DNA from: Cymodocea nodosa
Taxonomy: Eukaryota > Streptophyta > Magnoliopsida > Alismatales > Cymodoceaceae
Assembly (NCBI GenBank): GCA_036874045.1
Contig: JAZBRI010000003.1
Location: 198,501 to 262,500 of the forward strand
Reading direction: 5' to 3'
Length of the DNA: 64,000 bases
This document shows, one piece after another, positions 1 to 13,775 of the stretch. The position numbers were made by a program, and so were the translations under genes. The notes under the pieces are model-generated. The model was not told the DNA's origin. It saw only the letters and a list, made by a program, of their open reading frames with translations, and did no database searches. Numbering within the stretch: position 1 is the stretch's first letter; the number at the start of each line of letters is the position of its first letter.

Positions 1-429
1 GCAGGCCTGTTCAAATGCGACCTGGTTCGTGGGCCTGACTGCGACGAGGTCGTAGCTCTTAAGCACCGGGTTCCCCGAGTTCAACACAGACGCCCCCACA
101 ACGCTGTCCAAGACCACCGTCATCCGTCTGTACTGCCGGAACGTCGCGGAGTTGGGCACCCCAACGAGCTGACGGTGGAACTTGACGGACTCGGCTAGCG
201 TTGGGGCAGCCTTGAGGAGGGAGGAGACGGGGAAAGGTGCGATGCTGCAGCGGTCCCTGTCGGACATGACGCCCTTGAAGAGCCTGTCGTAGGCGACACC
301 AGTGTAGCCAAGCTCCATCACCTTCACCACCTTCTTCAGGCGGCCAGCCTTCTTGGCGGCGTTGTCCGTGTCGCCGGTGGCGAGGGCGTCCTTCTCGTGG
401 TAAGGGACGTTGAGGTCGAAGAACTCCAT
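1..429 (-). CDS. RPP30: RNase P/MRP protein subunit p30 (RPP30), N-terminal part, truncated by window edge
   Basis: This is the open first 143 codons of the protein subunit p30 of ribonuclease P/MRP, which matures the 5' ends of tRNAs and processes rRNA in the nucleus/nucleolus. The reverse strand reads without a stop from an ATG at 429-427 to base 1. It begins MEFFDLNVPYHEKD and contains the family landmarks GVMSDRDRC, FHRQLVGVP, FRQYRRMTV, LNSGNPVLKSYD and VAVRPTNQVAFEQAC, in the order I know from the Arabidopsis p30 protein. These belong to the start of the TIM-barrel-like RNase P p30 domain. The family is usually about 300 residues or longer in plants, so roughly half or more lies left of the window. 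No intron is seen in this part. The start is supported because the family begins with M-x-FFDL right at the N-terminus. It is divergent from the next gene. Confidence 0.9.
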   Translation of the reverse strand, partial: MEFFDLNVPYHEKDALATGDTDNAAKKAGRLKKVVKVMELGYTGVAYDRLFKGVMSDRDRCSIAPFPVSSLLKAAPTLAESVKFHRQLVGVPNSATFRQYRRMTVVLDSVVGASVLNSGNPVLKSYDLVAVRPTNQVAFEQAC

Positions 430-2497
430 CGGCCGGCGAGAGGTAAAGAAAGACCTAGGGCTTCAGATGGAACATGGCCGTTTTATTATTTTTAGACGAA
501 GTTTATTTATTGATTTAAATTAAATTTCGAATTAATTACGATTATAGTCCGCCTTATTTTTTTATTTTCCTTATTTATATTATATTTGAATGATTGATTA
601 GTATTATTATTATTAGGTGTTGCGATATGTGTTGAAAAATAATTTAACTAACTTAAACTTAGAGGTATCAATTGGATTGGCTAGTTTAGTTCAATCTGAT
701 TCAATTTAAAAAGTTGGGTTAGGTTAAACTACAATAAATTAGAAAATTGGTCAATAGGTTGAGTTGATTTTCAATTCAATTTAAGCTAGACCAAGTTGAC
801 TCATAAGTAGTTTCAAGCTAAACTTAAGTTGACCTACAGGTCGATTTAGGTCAAGTTGAAATCTAACATAAAATAAAAAATAGAATATGATATCTCTTTT
901 ATATACATTAATAAATGTAAATGTAAAAGTTGATATATACAAAATTAATAAATGTTAAAGTAAAAATTGTTAAAAAATTAATGAATGTAATACAAATTTA
1001 TTTAAATGTAGAACTTGATGTAACAATTGAAAATATAGAACAAAATTTAAAAAATATTTGATATATATGTTACAAAATATGGAAAGAATTAAATAATAGA
1101 TTTATCATAACAAATAGAAAAGAATTAAATAATTTTAATAATAACTACTTAATAAGAGATAATCCTAATTTTTTAGATTTTGATGTAATAAATTGAAAGA
1201 AAACACAAAAATGTACATTTCTTATTTTATCATTAATATAATTTTGATGTAATAAATGTTTAAATATAATTATGTACATTATATATTAAATGTAAAAATA
1301 TTTGATGTAATTATAAAAATAATGTAATTTTAATTTTAATTTAGAAATAAAATAATTATTTTAACTTTATGACTTGTGTTTGAATGTATTGATGAATGAT
1401 GAATTATGAATGGTTTGTTGATGATGTATTGATATTGATGTTAATGTGATGAATTATGATTTATGAATGATGACTTATGTTTGATGTTCATGTATTTATA
1501 AAAAAAATAATGTGTTTGAATAATGAATTGATTATTAGAAATATTGTAAATTTTTTATTTTTATTTTAATTTAAAATTAAAAAAATAAAATATAAAAAAT
1601 AAAAAACTTTAATTAGATTGAAGTTGAGATTCGATCTAATCAAAGAAAAAAATAAAAAATTTCAATTGTATCGAAGAATGAGCTTCGGTCAATCCAACGA
1701 AAAAAAATAAAAAATTTCAATTAGTCAAATGGAAGAAATAAATAAAAGAAAAGAAATTCAATTAGATAAAGTCTAAACTTTAGTTTGACTAAAAAAATTA
1801 AAAAATTAAAAAACTTTGATAAAAAAAAAAATTTAATTAATCAAATTATAAAAAAAAAATTCTACAGATCACACTAAAATTGATTTAACAATTTAATAAT
1901 AAAAAAAACTTTTACTTCGATCTAAGTCAGACGGTAATCCACACGGGCTACCACAACCTGAACTTGACCTTCTCGGGGAAATATCCTGTCGACTTCGTGC
2001 TCGATTGTTTTCATTTCTTCGCCACGTCGACTACAATGCAGTAAGTAGTCCAGACATAAATTTAATCACGAGCATCGTTGATTGTCGGCAATCAGATGAT
2101 AAATACATGATTTTGGGGGCAGAATATCGTAGTAACTCATAATCGAAAGCGTTTTTATTTTCCATCGCGTAACAAATGATAAATGATCGTGTCCATACCT
2201 AAAGTATTGCAATATTCAATTTTTACGGTGGACTCGTCCATCGGTGAAAAGGACTTTAACGTTCGAGAGTACATGGGAGGTTTGTATTTCTTGGAAAGGT
2301 CAAAAAAGGTATCGAAAGGTAACCTTAGGAAACATCTTCCTGCGTAAAATGGTATCTGACCAACCTTATTCCTTCCTTACCGTCCTGCGGTCCCCCCCCA
2401 CCTTCCCGCAACCTGACTTTGACCCCCACGAAACCTGCGATTCCTATCGAATTCGATTTCCAGCCCTCTCGGCGTGTTTCAGTCGATCCACTCCACC
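430..2497. other. AT-rich spacer between two divergent genes
   Basis: About 2.07 kb separates the divergent starts of RPP30 and the next gene. It is strongly AT-rich between about 480 and 1920, with simple A/T runs and short imperfect repeats around 650-860 built on variants of caagttga. Base composition becomes balanced again from about 1920, where the promoter of the plus-strand gene is expected. I see no coding region; the 2244-2501 open frame ends across the real start codon and looks fortuitous. Confidence 0.6.
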
Positions 2498-5400
2498 ATG
2501 AGGAGGGCGAGATGGTGGCCGTTGCTACTTCTGCTTTGCTTCTTCGTTCCTGGTAGGCAAAAGTTGTTTTCTCTGTCCTTCCTCACCCGTCCTTCTGGAG
2601 TGTGCATTCGTCTTATAAATTCGCACGGTGGCCGGTGGTGCGATTGATGAAGGGAGGGGGGGGCGGCGGAAAGGAGTCTCCTTGAGCCTATTGCTAACTG
2701 GAAATATCTACAGACTAGAGAGAGCTTTCGATTATCGAAGGATATGGAAAAAGGGGTTTCATTTTCTTCTTCTGGTGTAGCTCGTTTTGGGCAGGTGTTG
2801 GATGGACCATCGGTTTATCCGACAGGTGGTTTTGACGGGATGGGAATTTCATGTCGTTTCTCATTGAGTGTTCTTTTTGAGGTTTACATGTTTTGACTTC
2901 AATCGTTTGGATTTGTGGTTTCCTGATGACGATGGCGATGATGATGCCATGATAGTGATGTCGTAGAATTTTTTTTTTTTCTGCATGTAGGATTCTATGA
3001 TTTTAGCATCAAGGTGACATCAAGTTGAAAGATACCAAGCTCTGTTACATGGTTCAGTGAATCATCCGACTGTGCCATATGCTTGTCTTTCGATTGTCGT
3101 AATCCGGTGAGAGATTTCCTAAACAACGTTTCATATAACAGAGAAAATCAGCAGACTACTAGATCGGTTTGGAAGAGGGTTATGTTAATTTAACGTCCAT
3201 AATTCTCTGGTTGAGTGAGGGTCTAAATGATGCAATGATAAAAAAGTAAACTCAGTTCATGAGAATCTCACCTATGTATATGGTCTGGGGATCAACAGAC
3301 GTGATCTGGAATTTCTTGTATTTTACAAGTTGATCCACAGATTATGCCTGTAGGAATAATGGTATCTTGTTGCGGTCTGCCTGAAATTAGACCCATACTC
3401 AATCGAAAATTTCATTCCCTTTCTTTAGCCTACAATCGTTCCTTTTTAGTCTACACTCAGACATAATTTCATTGCTGTAAACTCATAGGCCATGATTGTC
3501 TGAGTTGGGTTTTCAAACAAAGAAATTCTCATATTTAGAAATTCTAAGTACGTAATATTATTCCTGTTGGGGTGATCAATATGGATAGAATGGGTATCTA
3601 TTTTATCAAGAACAAATTTCCCCTTCCAACCAAACATTTTTTTTTTTTGTATATGTGATTTTTAGATTCAAAAAGTGCAAAATGCTAGATAGAAAAATAA
3701 AGTTCCTAGTGTTGTTTAACAGGATTGTTTTAGAGAAGTCTGCCTTTTGTTTTCTATACCCTGATTAATGTAACATTGTTTTGTTGCTTAAAACTCTTCT
3801 ATTTTTTGTAGGAATACTGTCGTCAAGGGTTGTTTCTCTCAAAGCAATCCAGATTTTTCGCACACACAGCTTCATGCCTCTGAAGCCAATCATTTACTTT
3901 TCATGCAAGGGAGAGAAGCAAGTGAATTTACCTGACGTGACTAGTGTAAATTCAATTTACACTTTCAACGGAGATGAATCTTGGCAGGTTTGAAATGCTC
4001 TTGTGAACTACAAGGAAAAGTTTGATTCTTGTTTTCTATTTGAATCATAATTTTTGTTTAAACCATAACAAGCATAACTAAAAAATGAGTCTAATCTAAA
4101 CATAATGTTAGAGATGAAAACTACCATCTTGTCCAGTGAAGTTGATACATAAATGTTATATGAATGAGAGAATCAATAGTAAAAGTCACTATTGTAATCC
4201 CTAGTCATATACTTCACTGGAAATATAAGAAAATAAAGAAAGGGTCAAGATTCTGAACTGAGGAACTTTTGCTTTCATTTCTTCATAAAGCCCATCTTCC
4301 TCCTCAATATGGAACATAGATGAATTTCAAATGATAATTACGTGGTTCAAAGTCTAAACAAAAAGTGCATGTGTGTTTTACATTTATGAGGGAAAAAATA
4401 GTTCAATTTAGAGCTGATTGTTAAACCCCTTGAACATTATTAAGGGTGCCTAACTAGAAATTCATCTAACCACAGAGTTTGAAGGGAACAATGTTGGCTA
4501 TTCTAACATGCATTCTCAACAAACAAAAAAAACTATTGCCATGATGATTCTGGCTGGAAAACAGTTTAATATTCCAACTTTAAATCAGTAAACAAGTATT
4601 TCATGATATTTGCTGCATTTCCATCTTGATAAACTCAAAAGAGTTATTTTTTAAGCTAGATAAGTCTGCATGCCATGCAGACTTGTTTAGGGCTTGATAG
4701 CTTTATAGAGAACAGTATGCTTTGGAATGTCATGCCCTATGTTTTTCACTTGAAACCTACTTTGATATTCTCAAGTATGAAATGCAATTGTTTACTTAGA
4801 TCTTGAACACTGTTTGTTTCTTCTTTTGCCATCCCCTTATATGATTTTGACAAAAATGTGAATCAAATGGTTTTGGCATGATAGATTTTGATTTGAATTG
4901 TGGAAATTTTCAACAATGTTTATGTATTGGGAAATGAAAATTGGGGAATCAAATAAATTTTTGATTCTCATGTTGTGCATTCAATTTTGAACTTGCTTCT
5001 AAACTCAATTTTATCATGAGATAATCACATTTTAGTTGTGATAGTGTCATTAAGGAATCAAGTAGATAAGCCTCATTTCTTTTCCTGTATGTGAAATTGT
5101 AGACACTCAAATCCCAACCTCCTCTTAGGAATTACCTTTTTCACCATTGCAAACTCTCGAGGTGTATACTATCATTGCACTTATGTAACTATGCACCTTT
5201 GTCATCTGGAGTAGTGCCAGATGACCTTAGCCCTTGTCTAGATATATGACTACTACCGATCCCTTGGTGGAGTTTCCTCCGTCTAACCTTATGGTTAAGG
5301 TCTTCCTGTCTTCGATTGACCAATCCTTCAATCAAATCGTCAATCAAAGCTTTTGATTGTTTGAATTAGTCCTAGACAATCTGGGTCGTCCATTCGGCCC

Positions 5401-8400
5401 CTATCTTGATTGGCACATTTTGGGATGTCGAATTGGTCGTTTGATCATATATTCATGATTAGAGCACCTTAGATCGTATAGACACACTATCCGATCGACA
5501 TTAACCTTTGTCGATTGCCTGGTTCTACCTTGGACAATCTTGGTCGTCCATACAAGGTATTTAGACTTTGAATCCATCCTGTCTGCCATTAGGTACTTCA
5601 AATCATCTAGATATGATCAGTGCCCCTCAGGTCGATCAATCCTTCAATTGAATTATCGATCACGCCCTTGATCTTCCCTGATTAACTCTAGGGAATCTTA
5701 ACCCTCCATTTGGGTGAGGAATGAGCATCTCACTCATCCAGCTAACGATCGAGAAATCCGATCATAGGATGAGGCTCATCTCCTCCTCAATTGATCGACC
5801 ATTCAATCGGATCATCAATTGAGTCTCCGAATTATCTGAAATCAGCTCAAACAATCCAGGCCATCTATTTGAAGATTCGACTTCTCAAGGCTATTTCAGC
5901 ATTTTACAAGTCAAATTTGTTAGAATGGAGGTTGGATTCAGACTCAACATGTCCGAATTACCCAAGGAGGACTCTTACCCAAATTTAGCCATGTGGCATA
6001 GTTGCTACGTGTTGTCCTTTCGCACTGCCATGTGGCAACTAACATTTCACTGACTCGTTGGCATCAGATCTACCTAGATCTGGATCTAGATTTAAATCCA
6101 AATTTTCCCTTTAAAACCTCCTAGGGATTTATGCAAAACCATGAACCCACTTTTCTCTCATCGTAAAACCATATCGTCAACCACCGCATGTCGCCGTACC
6201 TTTACTGCGATAGCCGCTCATCTTCGACCATCCCACGTCCATTCATCTACACGTAGGTACTCACCTAGATGACTAGTTATGCATTTGTGAAGTTCTAACT
6301 TTCGTTTTCCAATGTTTTCTTCTAAATGCATGTTGTTTTTCATGGTCGACAACAAGTTTTGCCGTTGACCCTTTTTACCGCATGGGTTTTATAGATTTTT
6401 CGCCTCAGTCCGACCTCCTTTGGTCAAGATTGAGGTGCTTTTGAACTCAGGAGGCCGCACCTCAACATTTACGACCTTCAGCTGGGGCACACAAGCTTTA
6501 CTTAGCTTTTCCCCAGCTCGTCGGAAAAGGTAGCCATCGTCGTAGATGACGGCTACCTTAACCGCGAGACTCGTCGGGTTCAGATGAGCATCGGGGTTCT
6601 TTTGGACCATTTTATCTTGCAATGGCGAGATCTGGTCCATCCGATCGCGTTGGTTAAGTCCTAACCATCTGATCCTTTCTTTTGATCACATAAGATCTAA
6701 CCGTCAAATTTCATCACGATGCATCTGCGTCGTTCGATCAGATTTAAGATTTGATTGATCTTGGTCGTCCACTCGAGATCAAGATGTTTCATCTTGGCCG
6801 TTGGATCGATTTGATGAGAATCGTCAAATCTAGATCTAAGAGTTCTTTAAGTCATCCAATCCTAACCATCAGATTCAAATCTAACAATCTCACTACAAGC
6901 CTTGCTACTGGCAACTCGTGCTCCGCCACACCAGCATGCCCTGCTATGCCTTCGTCGCTTTGTTGCCGCCATCGCGAGCCTCTCGCCACTTCATTGCAAA
7001 TGAAGCAAGCTCCCCACCGCTTTGTTGCGCTAGCTCGCACACTTTTTGGGTGTGTCGTTGCTCTGGTGCGACACTACACGTTTGCAACCGTAGTCGTGCC
7101 TGGTGTCTCCATCGCGGTTCACCGTCGGGCCTTCATCGGTGCTTTGCACGTGTTGTCACCGACGGTTGGGGTCGAGAGGACTGTGAATCTCAATCCTAAG
7201 ATTCGCAGGTTGCTAGATTCTGACAATGTTGCCGAAGAGGATGATGCAGTCGTCGTCCCTCTGGTAGCTCCCCTGTCATCCAATCTTTGACGGTCGAGAA
7301 TATCTCAGTTGTACACGTGTCTTTGAGGGGGTGTAGATCCAGGTAAACTTAATGTTTACCCAGATCCGATATAATCGAATCTGAGTCGGTGGGTTAAATC
7401 CGAGTTACCGATTAGACTGGTTAACCCAGGATTAATCCGATCCTCCGCCCCATATTAACCAGTTATAGTTGGTTAATCTAAGTCAGGTGATTGGTTGGGC
7501 CGATTAATGTTCTGATTCAGGGGCTGACGTCACTGTGTCGTTTGCTGACATCAACACTGCTTGAATTGGTTCAATTCATGTCAACCCTCTAAGGGAGCCT
7601 TATTACATTTCCATGTAATACCTTAGAAGGAGAATATTATCTGTTTGAGTGTATTCTAGGTCATTTTTTACCTCAAGGGTGGTCTTCTTCGTACATTTTG
7701 TATAAAACCTTTGAGAACAATTTTATATTAAACATTTTTACCTCTTGGAGCGGTCCAACTACAATATTGACTTGTGGTACTCCAAGAAGGGATGTCAAGT
7801 CTATAACTTTGATATCTAGGGTCTGTCATATATTTTTTGTATGACTCTTCTACCTTTAGTTGACTTTTTATAAAAGTCAACCTTAAAAGTTTTTGTCTTT
7901 ACTTAGACTTTTTTGGCCCAAGGTTTCTTACATTTTTAGACCTGTGTTTAGGTAGATCTTTTGAATAATCTCACACATAGGTCACTCCTTAGCGAACATG
8001 CTCAACTGAATTGACCTTGGTCAAAGTCAAAGTCAATGAGTTGACTTTAACCTTTCCTGCTTTGACTAAAGACCTACGGTCTTTACATAAGCCTTATGGG
8101 CCTATGATTTCTAGGGAGAACATTTCTATTGTCCCATAATCATTTGTTTCGTGTTTTAGAGTCCGATAGAACATTTACACAACCCTTTAGAGAGGCCGAC
8201 TTCGACAGGTAGGGTGTCTTATACCTTCTCTATTCGTACCTAAAAGACTTGCCTAGAGTCTTGAATGCTTTTTTTATATCAGTCCTTTGATACACGAGAG
8301 ATCGATAGTATAGGTTTTTCTAGTCTCCTTTTAATGGACTAAGTGGCAACTCCTTCACTAATGTATATCCTTTTTGGGTTCGCAATGGTGAAGTATTGGT

Positions 8401-11400
8401 GTCATTCGTGAGCATTCAGGTCACCCTTGATTTTTTCGAACGTTCACAAAAACCTTACCATTCTCATGCACTATATCATTCTCTATGCACACATGGCGGT
8501 GGTCTAGCTTGCTCTTGGAGCCCCTGTGCTCTGAGACAGATCTTATGCATGACATTTCACCAGGGGAGAAGCTTGATTGTCAGTCTTGGTAGGCTACACA
8601 GGAAAAAAATGAAAGCAAGGAACTTAAGTTCATAATGAGTAGAAGAAATAACTCTCTAAAAGAAAGGATGTCTCCTAGGACATCTGAGTGGGAAAAAGCC
8701 ATATGGACAGACAATCAAGTCTGAGAACTAGGGAAATGAAATTCCTATCTTTCATGCATGTTTGGTCATTTTAATTTTTAAATGGATTGCTAGCTATCAC
8801 CATACCAAGCAAGAAGACAGGCCCTTCTTTCACTGTTTGTGAGTCTTCAAATGATGAGGGTAGACTACTTGATGCAGTTTTCTTATGTCATCGGGAGTGG
8901 AAGCTTCCCTCAACTATCAAGGCTCGCTGTTAAGGGAGGGAGAAGGGTGGAGTACACAATAGAGAGACAAGCAAGTAGGGAAAGGATAAAAGAAATCAAG
9001 GGCTGGAGTGCAACATTGTGAACCAATGCATTAATTGAAAGTGTTCAAAATATGAATTGAACATGATATGAAAAAGAAAGTGAACGCCGTGGCAAAATCT
9101 ACTATAGTATTTCTCCTTGAAAAATTTGTCAAATTTGATATTTTACACAATCTAAAGTCTCAAAAATCCAAGCCTAACTGTATTTTGTTATTCTAACCCA
9201 TATGGAAGTCAGGAGGGTAATTGTTTGAATAATAGTTAGAAGAGCTGAGGAATAAGTGCTTGCTCAATATAGTGCTTATTAGAAACTATAGTTTAACATG
9301 AATTTATTAAAAGATAAAAATGAGTTAACATAGAAAATGACATTTCCATTTATTGTCAATTGATCTTGAGTTGGATGCCCATATTTCTATATAGTATAGA
9401 GCAGAAATATCTTAATAAACCCACACATCTACATGAAAAAGACCAAAAGAAGGACATGAGTGAAGGAAAGCATTAGAAAATATGGTTTCATATGAACTAA
9501 TTAAAAAATAAGAATGAGTTAATATATAAAAAGGCCTCTCCACCATTGCAAATTAGTTTTGAATTACATGTTCATATTTCAACAATACCAAAAGCCAAGA
9601 CAATTGTTTTTTTCATAAAAATATATTAATTATCATGTATTGTTGAAGATAGGATTGAGAAATAGGATCTATGTTTGCCAGATTGAGAGGAATGAGGAGT
9701 TGGGAGGACAGTCCGAAAAGGAAGATGGATGTCTATGAATTGGTGAAGCAAAAGAGGAGAAAAGGGAGGTAGCGGTTGTAGCAAGGCAGAGTAGAGCTGG
9801 ATATCAACACTTCATCAGAGGAGCAGTAGACATGGAAAAGGCATGTGGAAGGGCAAGAAGGTGACACCAGCTGCAGGCAATGGTGGAGGTGGCATGATGT
9901 TATCTTTGGATCAGATCAAGCTCCAAGTAGTGAAGAAACAGGTGGCTGTCATTGATGGCAGTGGTGGAACAATGCTAATGGGGGGTGCGGCTGAGCACCA
10001 AGGGTATAAGAAAGAAGAGGTCATTGGAGGTGGCAGTGGCATATTGATGTGATGTATGCATGAAGAGGTAGAGTGGAGCATCAGTTTAATATGATGCCAT
10101 ATTGTCATGTGTTGGAGGGATGTTGGCCATGACGGTATTTAGGGTTTGTATTGCATGAGAAGGATGACCTTGTCATTTTTTCACTTAGTTGGGAATGTAA
10201 AAATATGGGAAAGATGTAAACATGATTGTGTCTTTTAATGTAAGGGATGGATTTACAAACAAACTTTACAATTTTAGTACGATAGAAGCAAAACTGAGGC
10301 ATAACTGCAATCAAAATATTTAGTACAAGAACATTAAGTGGAGGCATACTAATAATTAGTTAGAAGTGGTAAAAAGGGAGCTTTGCTCTACATTTATAAA
10401 GAAGAAACAAAAGTTTGGTGGAACATGATTGAGATGTAGATGAATTCAACCTCCAGTTTTCTAGATTCTAATTCTACATTGTTAGAAACCTAGACATCAG
10501 AATCAAATTCTTACAGTTAAATTTTTATAATCGCTTGTGTTTTTTAAAGGATTGTTCTAAAGATGGAAAACTTCTCCCTTGTTACTAGATGATTTGTGAA
10601 ATTGAAAATAAATATCATTTGGAATATCTAGGTAATCACATGTCCATGAGTTTGTGATGGAAAAAAAAACTGTCCCTTCAAAGTACATGATTTTCCAAAA
10701 TCTAAATTAAATACTGTACTGTGCTTGGTAGACCAAAGTGTTTGATTTAGTGGTGGTAAAACTTGTCCTTATTATGTACATGATTTGTGAAATCCAAAAC
10801 AAATATTATTTTGTATACTTCAAAAACCGTGGGAAAACTTGCCATTATTTTCCATTTAATTTGTGAAATACAAAATAAATATTATTGGGTTATCTTGGTA
10901 GAGTACAGAGTATAGACGAACCAAACCTTGATGAAACCTACGTTCAGATTGTGGAGAGCATCCAGAAGACTACAGGCAAGCTCAACATGGATGACTACTT
11001 GACGCTTTGATTAGGACGGTTGGATTAGAACTTATCATGGAATTCAACTTCAATTATGTATCAAACTTTGGTAAGTTGAAAAAACATGTGTCAGTAAAAT
11101 TTCACTACGTTGAAATCGTGTAGGTAGAAATATGGTAAAGAAAATCAACTTTTCTTAACAAATTACTATATTGACATCAATTTTGCTGTCATCTTGAGTT
11201 TTGACAATTCAAAAAATTGACACATGTCGAAGAAATTTTGCAGACATGTATCGATATTTAATTCCATGTAAGTTATAGCTTATATTACAGTATATTGACC
11301 ATAAATTTTGTTGGAAAGGATCAAATTGCCGTTGTGATTGTGGACAAGCCAAAGGTCGTCTAGTGCTATTTTTGCATGCTTACTTTCTGAATACTAATCT

Positions 11401-11990
11401 ACCGTGCTTTGCACTTTAGAAATACGAAATTGAGTTTTCAACGTTTCACTTGCAGCCACTGACAGAGCTTCCGTCAGAGAAATGCAAGAGGTGTGGTTTG
11501 TACCAAAGGGATCCTGTAACATTTACTTCGTTTGATGAATGGGAGCTTTGTCCTGAAGATTTTTTCAAAGGACAAAATGTTCATTTCAAGAAACATGAGT
11601 TCAATGCCACTTTTAGTTGCCCTGATTGTACCTCATCCAGTAAGTATTTCTTTATATATTGATATGCTATCTTAGCTGAAGATTGCATCTTGTCACCATA
11701 GGAAATATAACAGCAGCTTGAGGTTATTTATTTGGTTGATGTTTCGTTTTTTATCATCGACAATTTTAGGTTTTTATTCTGTCCTCTGAAGTTCCATATT
11801 TCATATTATAAACTTTTGTAAAAAAAAAAACAGATCTAGATCTAGCATATGCACTAGTAATATTGGTTGGATGTGTGATGACTGATGAGTGAGTGTTTTA
11901 ACTTGGATGCATATGCACCTGCACTAGAATATCTTTTAACTTGACAATCTTTTTCTGATGGTACGTAATTGGAAGGATTCTACCATTCTA

Positions 11991-12026
<36 letters not shown>

Positions 12027-12393
12027 TATTAGCAGTCCGTGAGTAATGGTCATGAATGACAATGAAGTAAAGCCTGGCCTAATTGCAAAAGGCAGCGCAT
12101 ATTAGGCATTGATTTACAATATACTTCATTCTGATGTGAATTTAACTCTCATTTTCGCAGATTCCAGCAAAATTTCTGGCTCGAAGGGCAGTAACGCGGA
12201 TGGGAAGGGGAGGCACTTGGCTCTAGTGGTTGTAACCTGCACGATAATTTCCGGTCTTTTAGTTGCTGGGCTGGTTGCCGGCTACAAATACTGGCAGAAA
12301 AGAAAGAGAGAACAAGATCAGGCTCGGTTCTTAAAAATCTTTGAAGAGAGTGATGATATGGAAGACGAGCTTGGTCTAGGAACAATCATATGA
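2498..12393 (+). CDS. Small single-pass membrane protein, plant DUF7953-like
   Basis: Function is not known. Coding exons 2498-2552, 3812-3987, 11456-11639 and 12161-12393 join to 648 nt (215 residues); all introns are GT-AG and phases agree. Residues 1 to about 25 (MRRARWWPLLLLLCFFVP) form a signal peptide. The lumenal/extracellular part has RVVSLKAIQIFRTHSF, IYFSCKGE and a late CKRCG plus CPDC pair, suggesting disulfides or metal binding. A hydrophobic helix spans about residues 158-180, followed by basic KRKREQD and an acidic tail ending DELGLGTII. This layout fits a type I membrane protein of the secretory route. From memory it matches a conserved plant family (Arabidopsis At3g44150-like, Pfam DUF7953); the name is moderately certain, the gene structure more so. 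Intron 2 is about 7.5 kb, unusually long for so small a gene. Confidence 0.8.
3988..11455 (+). other. Giant intron 2 with a compositionally foreign block
   Basis: This intron separates the ESWQ exon from the PLTELPSEKC exon. Its flanks (about 3990-5080 and 8650-11455) are AT-rich and intron-like. The middle, about 5100-8640, is richer in G and C and carries repeated variants of a motif like gatcgaccattcaatcg at about 5315, 5630 and 5795. It also has a GC-rich stretch at 6890-7290 with an open frame of no recognisable family. I infer one or more old retroelement insertions, but I could not identify long terminal repeats, a primer binding site or a reverse transcriptase. Confidence 0.4.
11993..12025. 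repeat. (TG)n microsatellite in intron 3
   Basis: An uninterrupted TG dinucleotide tract of about 16 units lies between exons 3 and 4 of the DUF7953-like gene. It is a likely polymorphic marker with no evident function. Confidence 0.9.
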
Positions 12394-13775
12394 GAGGGAA
12401 ACGTGACGTTGGCGCAGGAATGTGTTGGCTCAATCTTGAGTTTTTTTATTTATTTCGTGATTGTCTTGGGTTCGGTACAAACGATGGGTCTCAGCAGGGA
12501 ATCGTCAATCATGCATGGTGGTGTTTGAGTTCTTCTGATCTCTCTCTCTTTTTTTTTTCTTTTCCCTACAGGTTTGATAAAATTAATTATATACATACGT
12601 ATTTTTAACTTTTTCTTTTTTCGTTCTAATCTTCATTTGGATAACATTAATGTACGTAGATTTAGGACCCTATATAATGCAAAGGATTCCCTTATGTATG
12701 TGTAAAAGGTCTTTAGAGTACCTAAGACTGATTTATCTGATATCATCACATGATTATCAAGTCTAAAATAATGGCGACAAATTTTACGTGCATGTATATT
12801 TCGTAGGAAATACATTATTGCATTTGCATTTCCCTTTCATATTTTAATTTTCTCGTTCGCTCTGTGACGATCGTACATATTTGCGGGTTCGGAAAGTGAT
12901 ACGCTTCCGGCTATTAAATTCCGGTGCATGGAAATAATTAAGATCGATCGAGTGCCCGACGAAGACGAAGCGGAGGGAGGGAGCACATTTGACGATAATG
13001 ATGGCTACGCAAGTTTCACAAGGATATTCGATATAAAAACCGAAATTGAAAGTTGAAAAAAATAAACGCAGAAGACAGAGCGTAATGTATTTTATTTGAA
13101 TAAAGTGAAAAGAAGAGGGACATTACATTTAATTAATGAAGTAAAGGAAGGAAGCAACAATAAAATAAATAAAAAGGGAGGGAGAGGGTGGTTGACATGC
13201 GAGCCACCACAATTCACAATTGCAAAGGAACCGACCTTGTGCTGCTCCTTCCGCTGCCTCCCATGCAATGGAATTCACCGGTGGATTCCCTCCACCCCCG
13301 AAAAATAGCCAACTCCTCCCCCATTTCTTTACATTTTTGTTTCCCTCCTTCCTATTGTTCCGCCGTCCTTACCTCCCCCAATCCCCATGGTGCGTGACAC
13401 GCCCCTGCCATTTCTCGGATGGCCTCGCCCCGCCTTCCGCCTCTGAATGATCGGATTTTGACGCCTTCCTTCCCTACTGGTATCGTTGTTCTGTTCTGTT
13501 TTCCACTTTTGATCTCTTCTGCCCCTCCTCGTCGTGCCAGGAGAATCGAATTTCGCTTGCTTTATTTGATGACTCCGGTTGACTTTTTTTTGTTTTGTTT
13601 TGAAGCACGGTGTCTTCTGCATCGTCTTCCTGGATGTTGACCTCTTCTTATCGCTCTTCTTTCTTGTTAATCGCCTCTGACCACAGGGCTATTGCGGCGG
13701 TTGCTTCCTCCCGTGTTACAACTCTTCATCTAGCATCCTCGTTCGACAGGTTCCTAGAGGAAGAAGGCAGAAGCC
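12394..13775. other. 3' flank and upstream region / leader of the AGC kinase gene
   Basis: This is the spacer between the membrane-protein stop and the kinase. A TATA-like gatataaaaacc sits at about 13029-13040. Downstream of about 13200 the sequence is CT-rich and more GC-rich, as expected for a long 5' leader. Overlapping short open frames at 13188-13640 are not conserved in any family I recognise and are treated as leader sequence. Confidence 0.45.

Noticed and set aside
6751..7290. 179-codon open frame in the large intron
   Set aside because: No recognisable domain, no clear start context, and it lies in the foreign, probably retroelement-derived block of an intron.
9843..10108. Gly/Met-rich open frames on both strands in intron 2
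   Set aside because: Overlapping frames on opposite strands of repetitive ggtggcagtgg-type sequence; no family resemblance.
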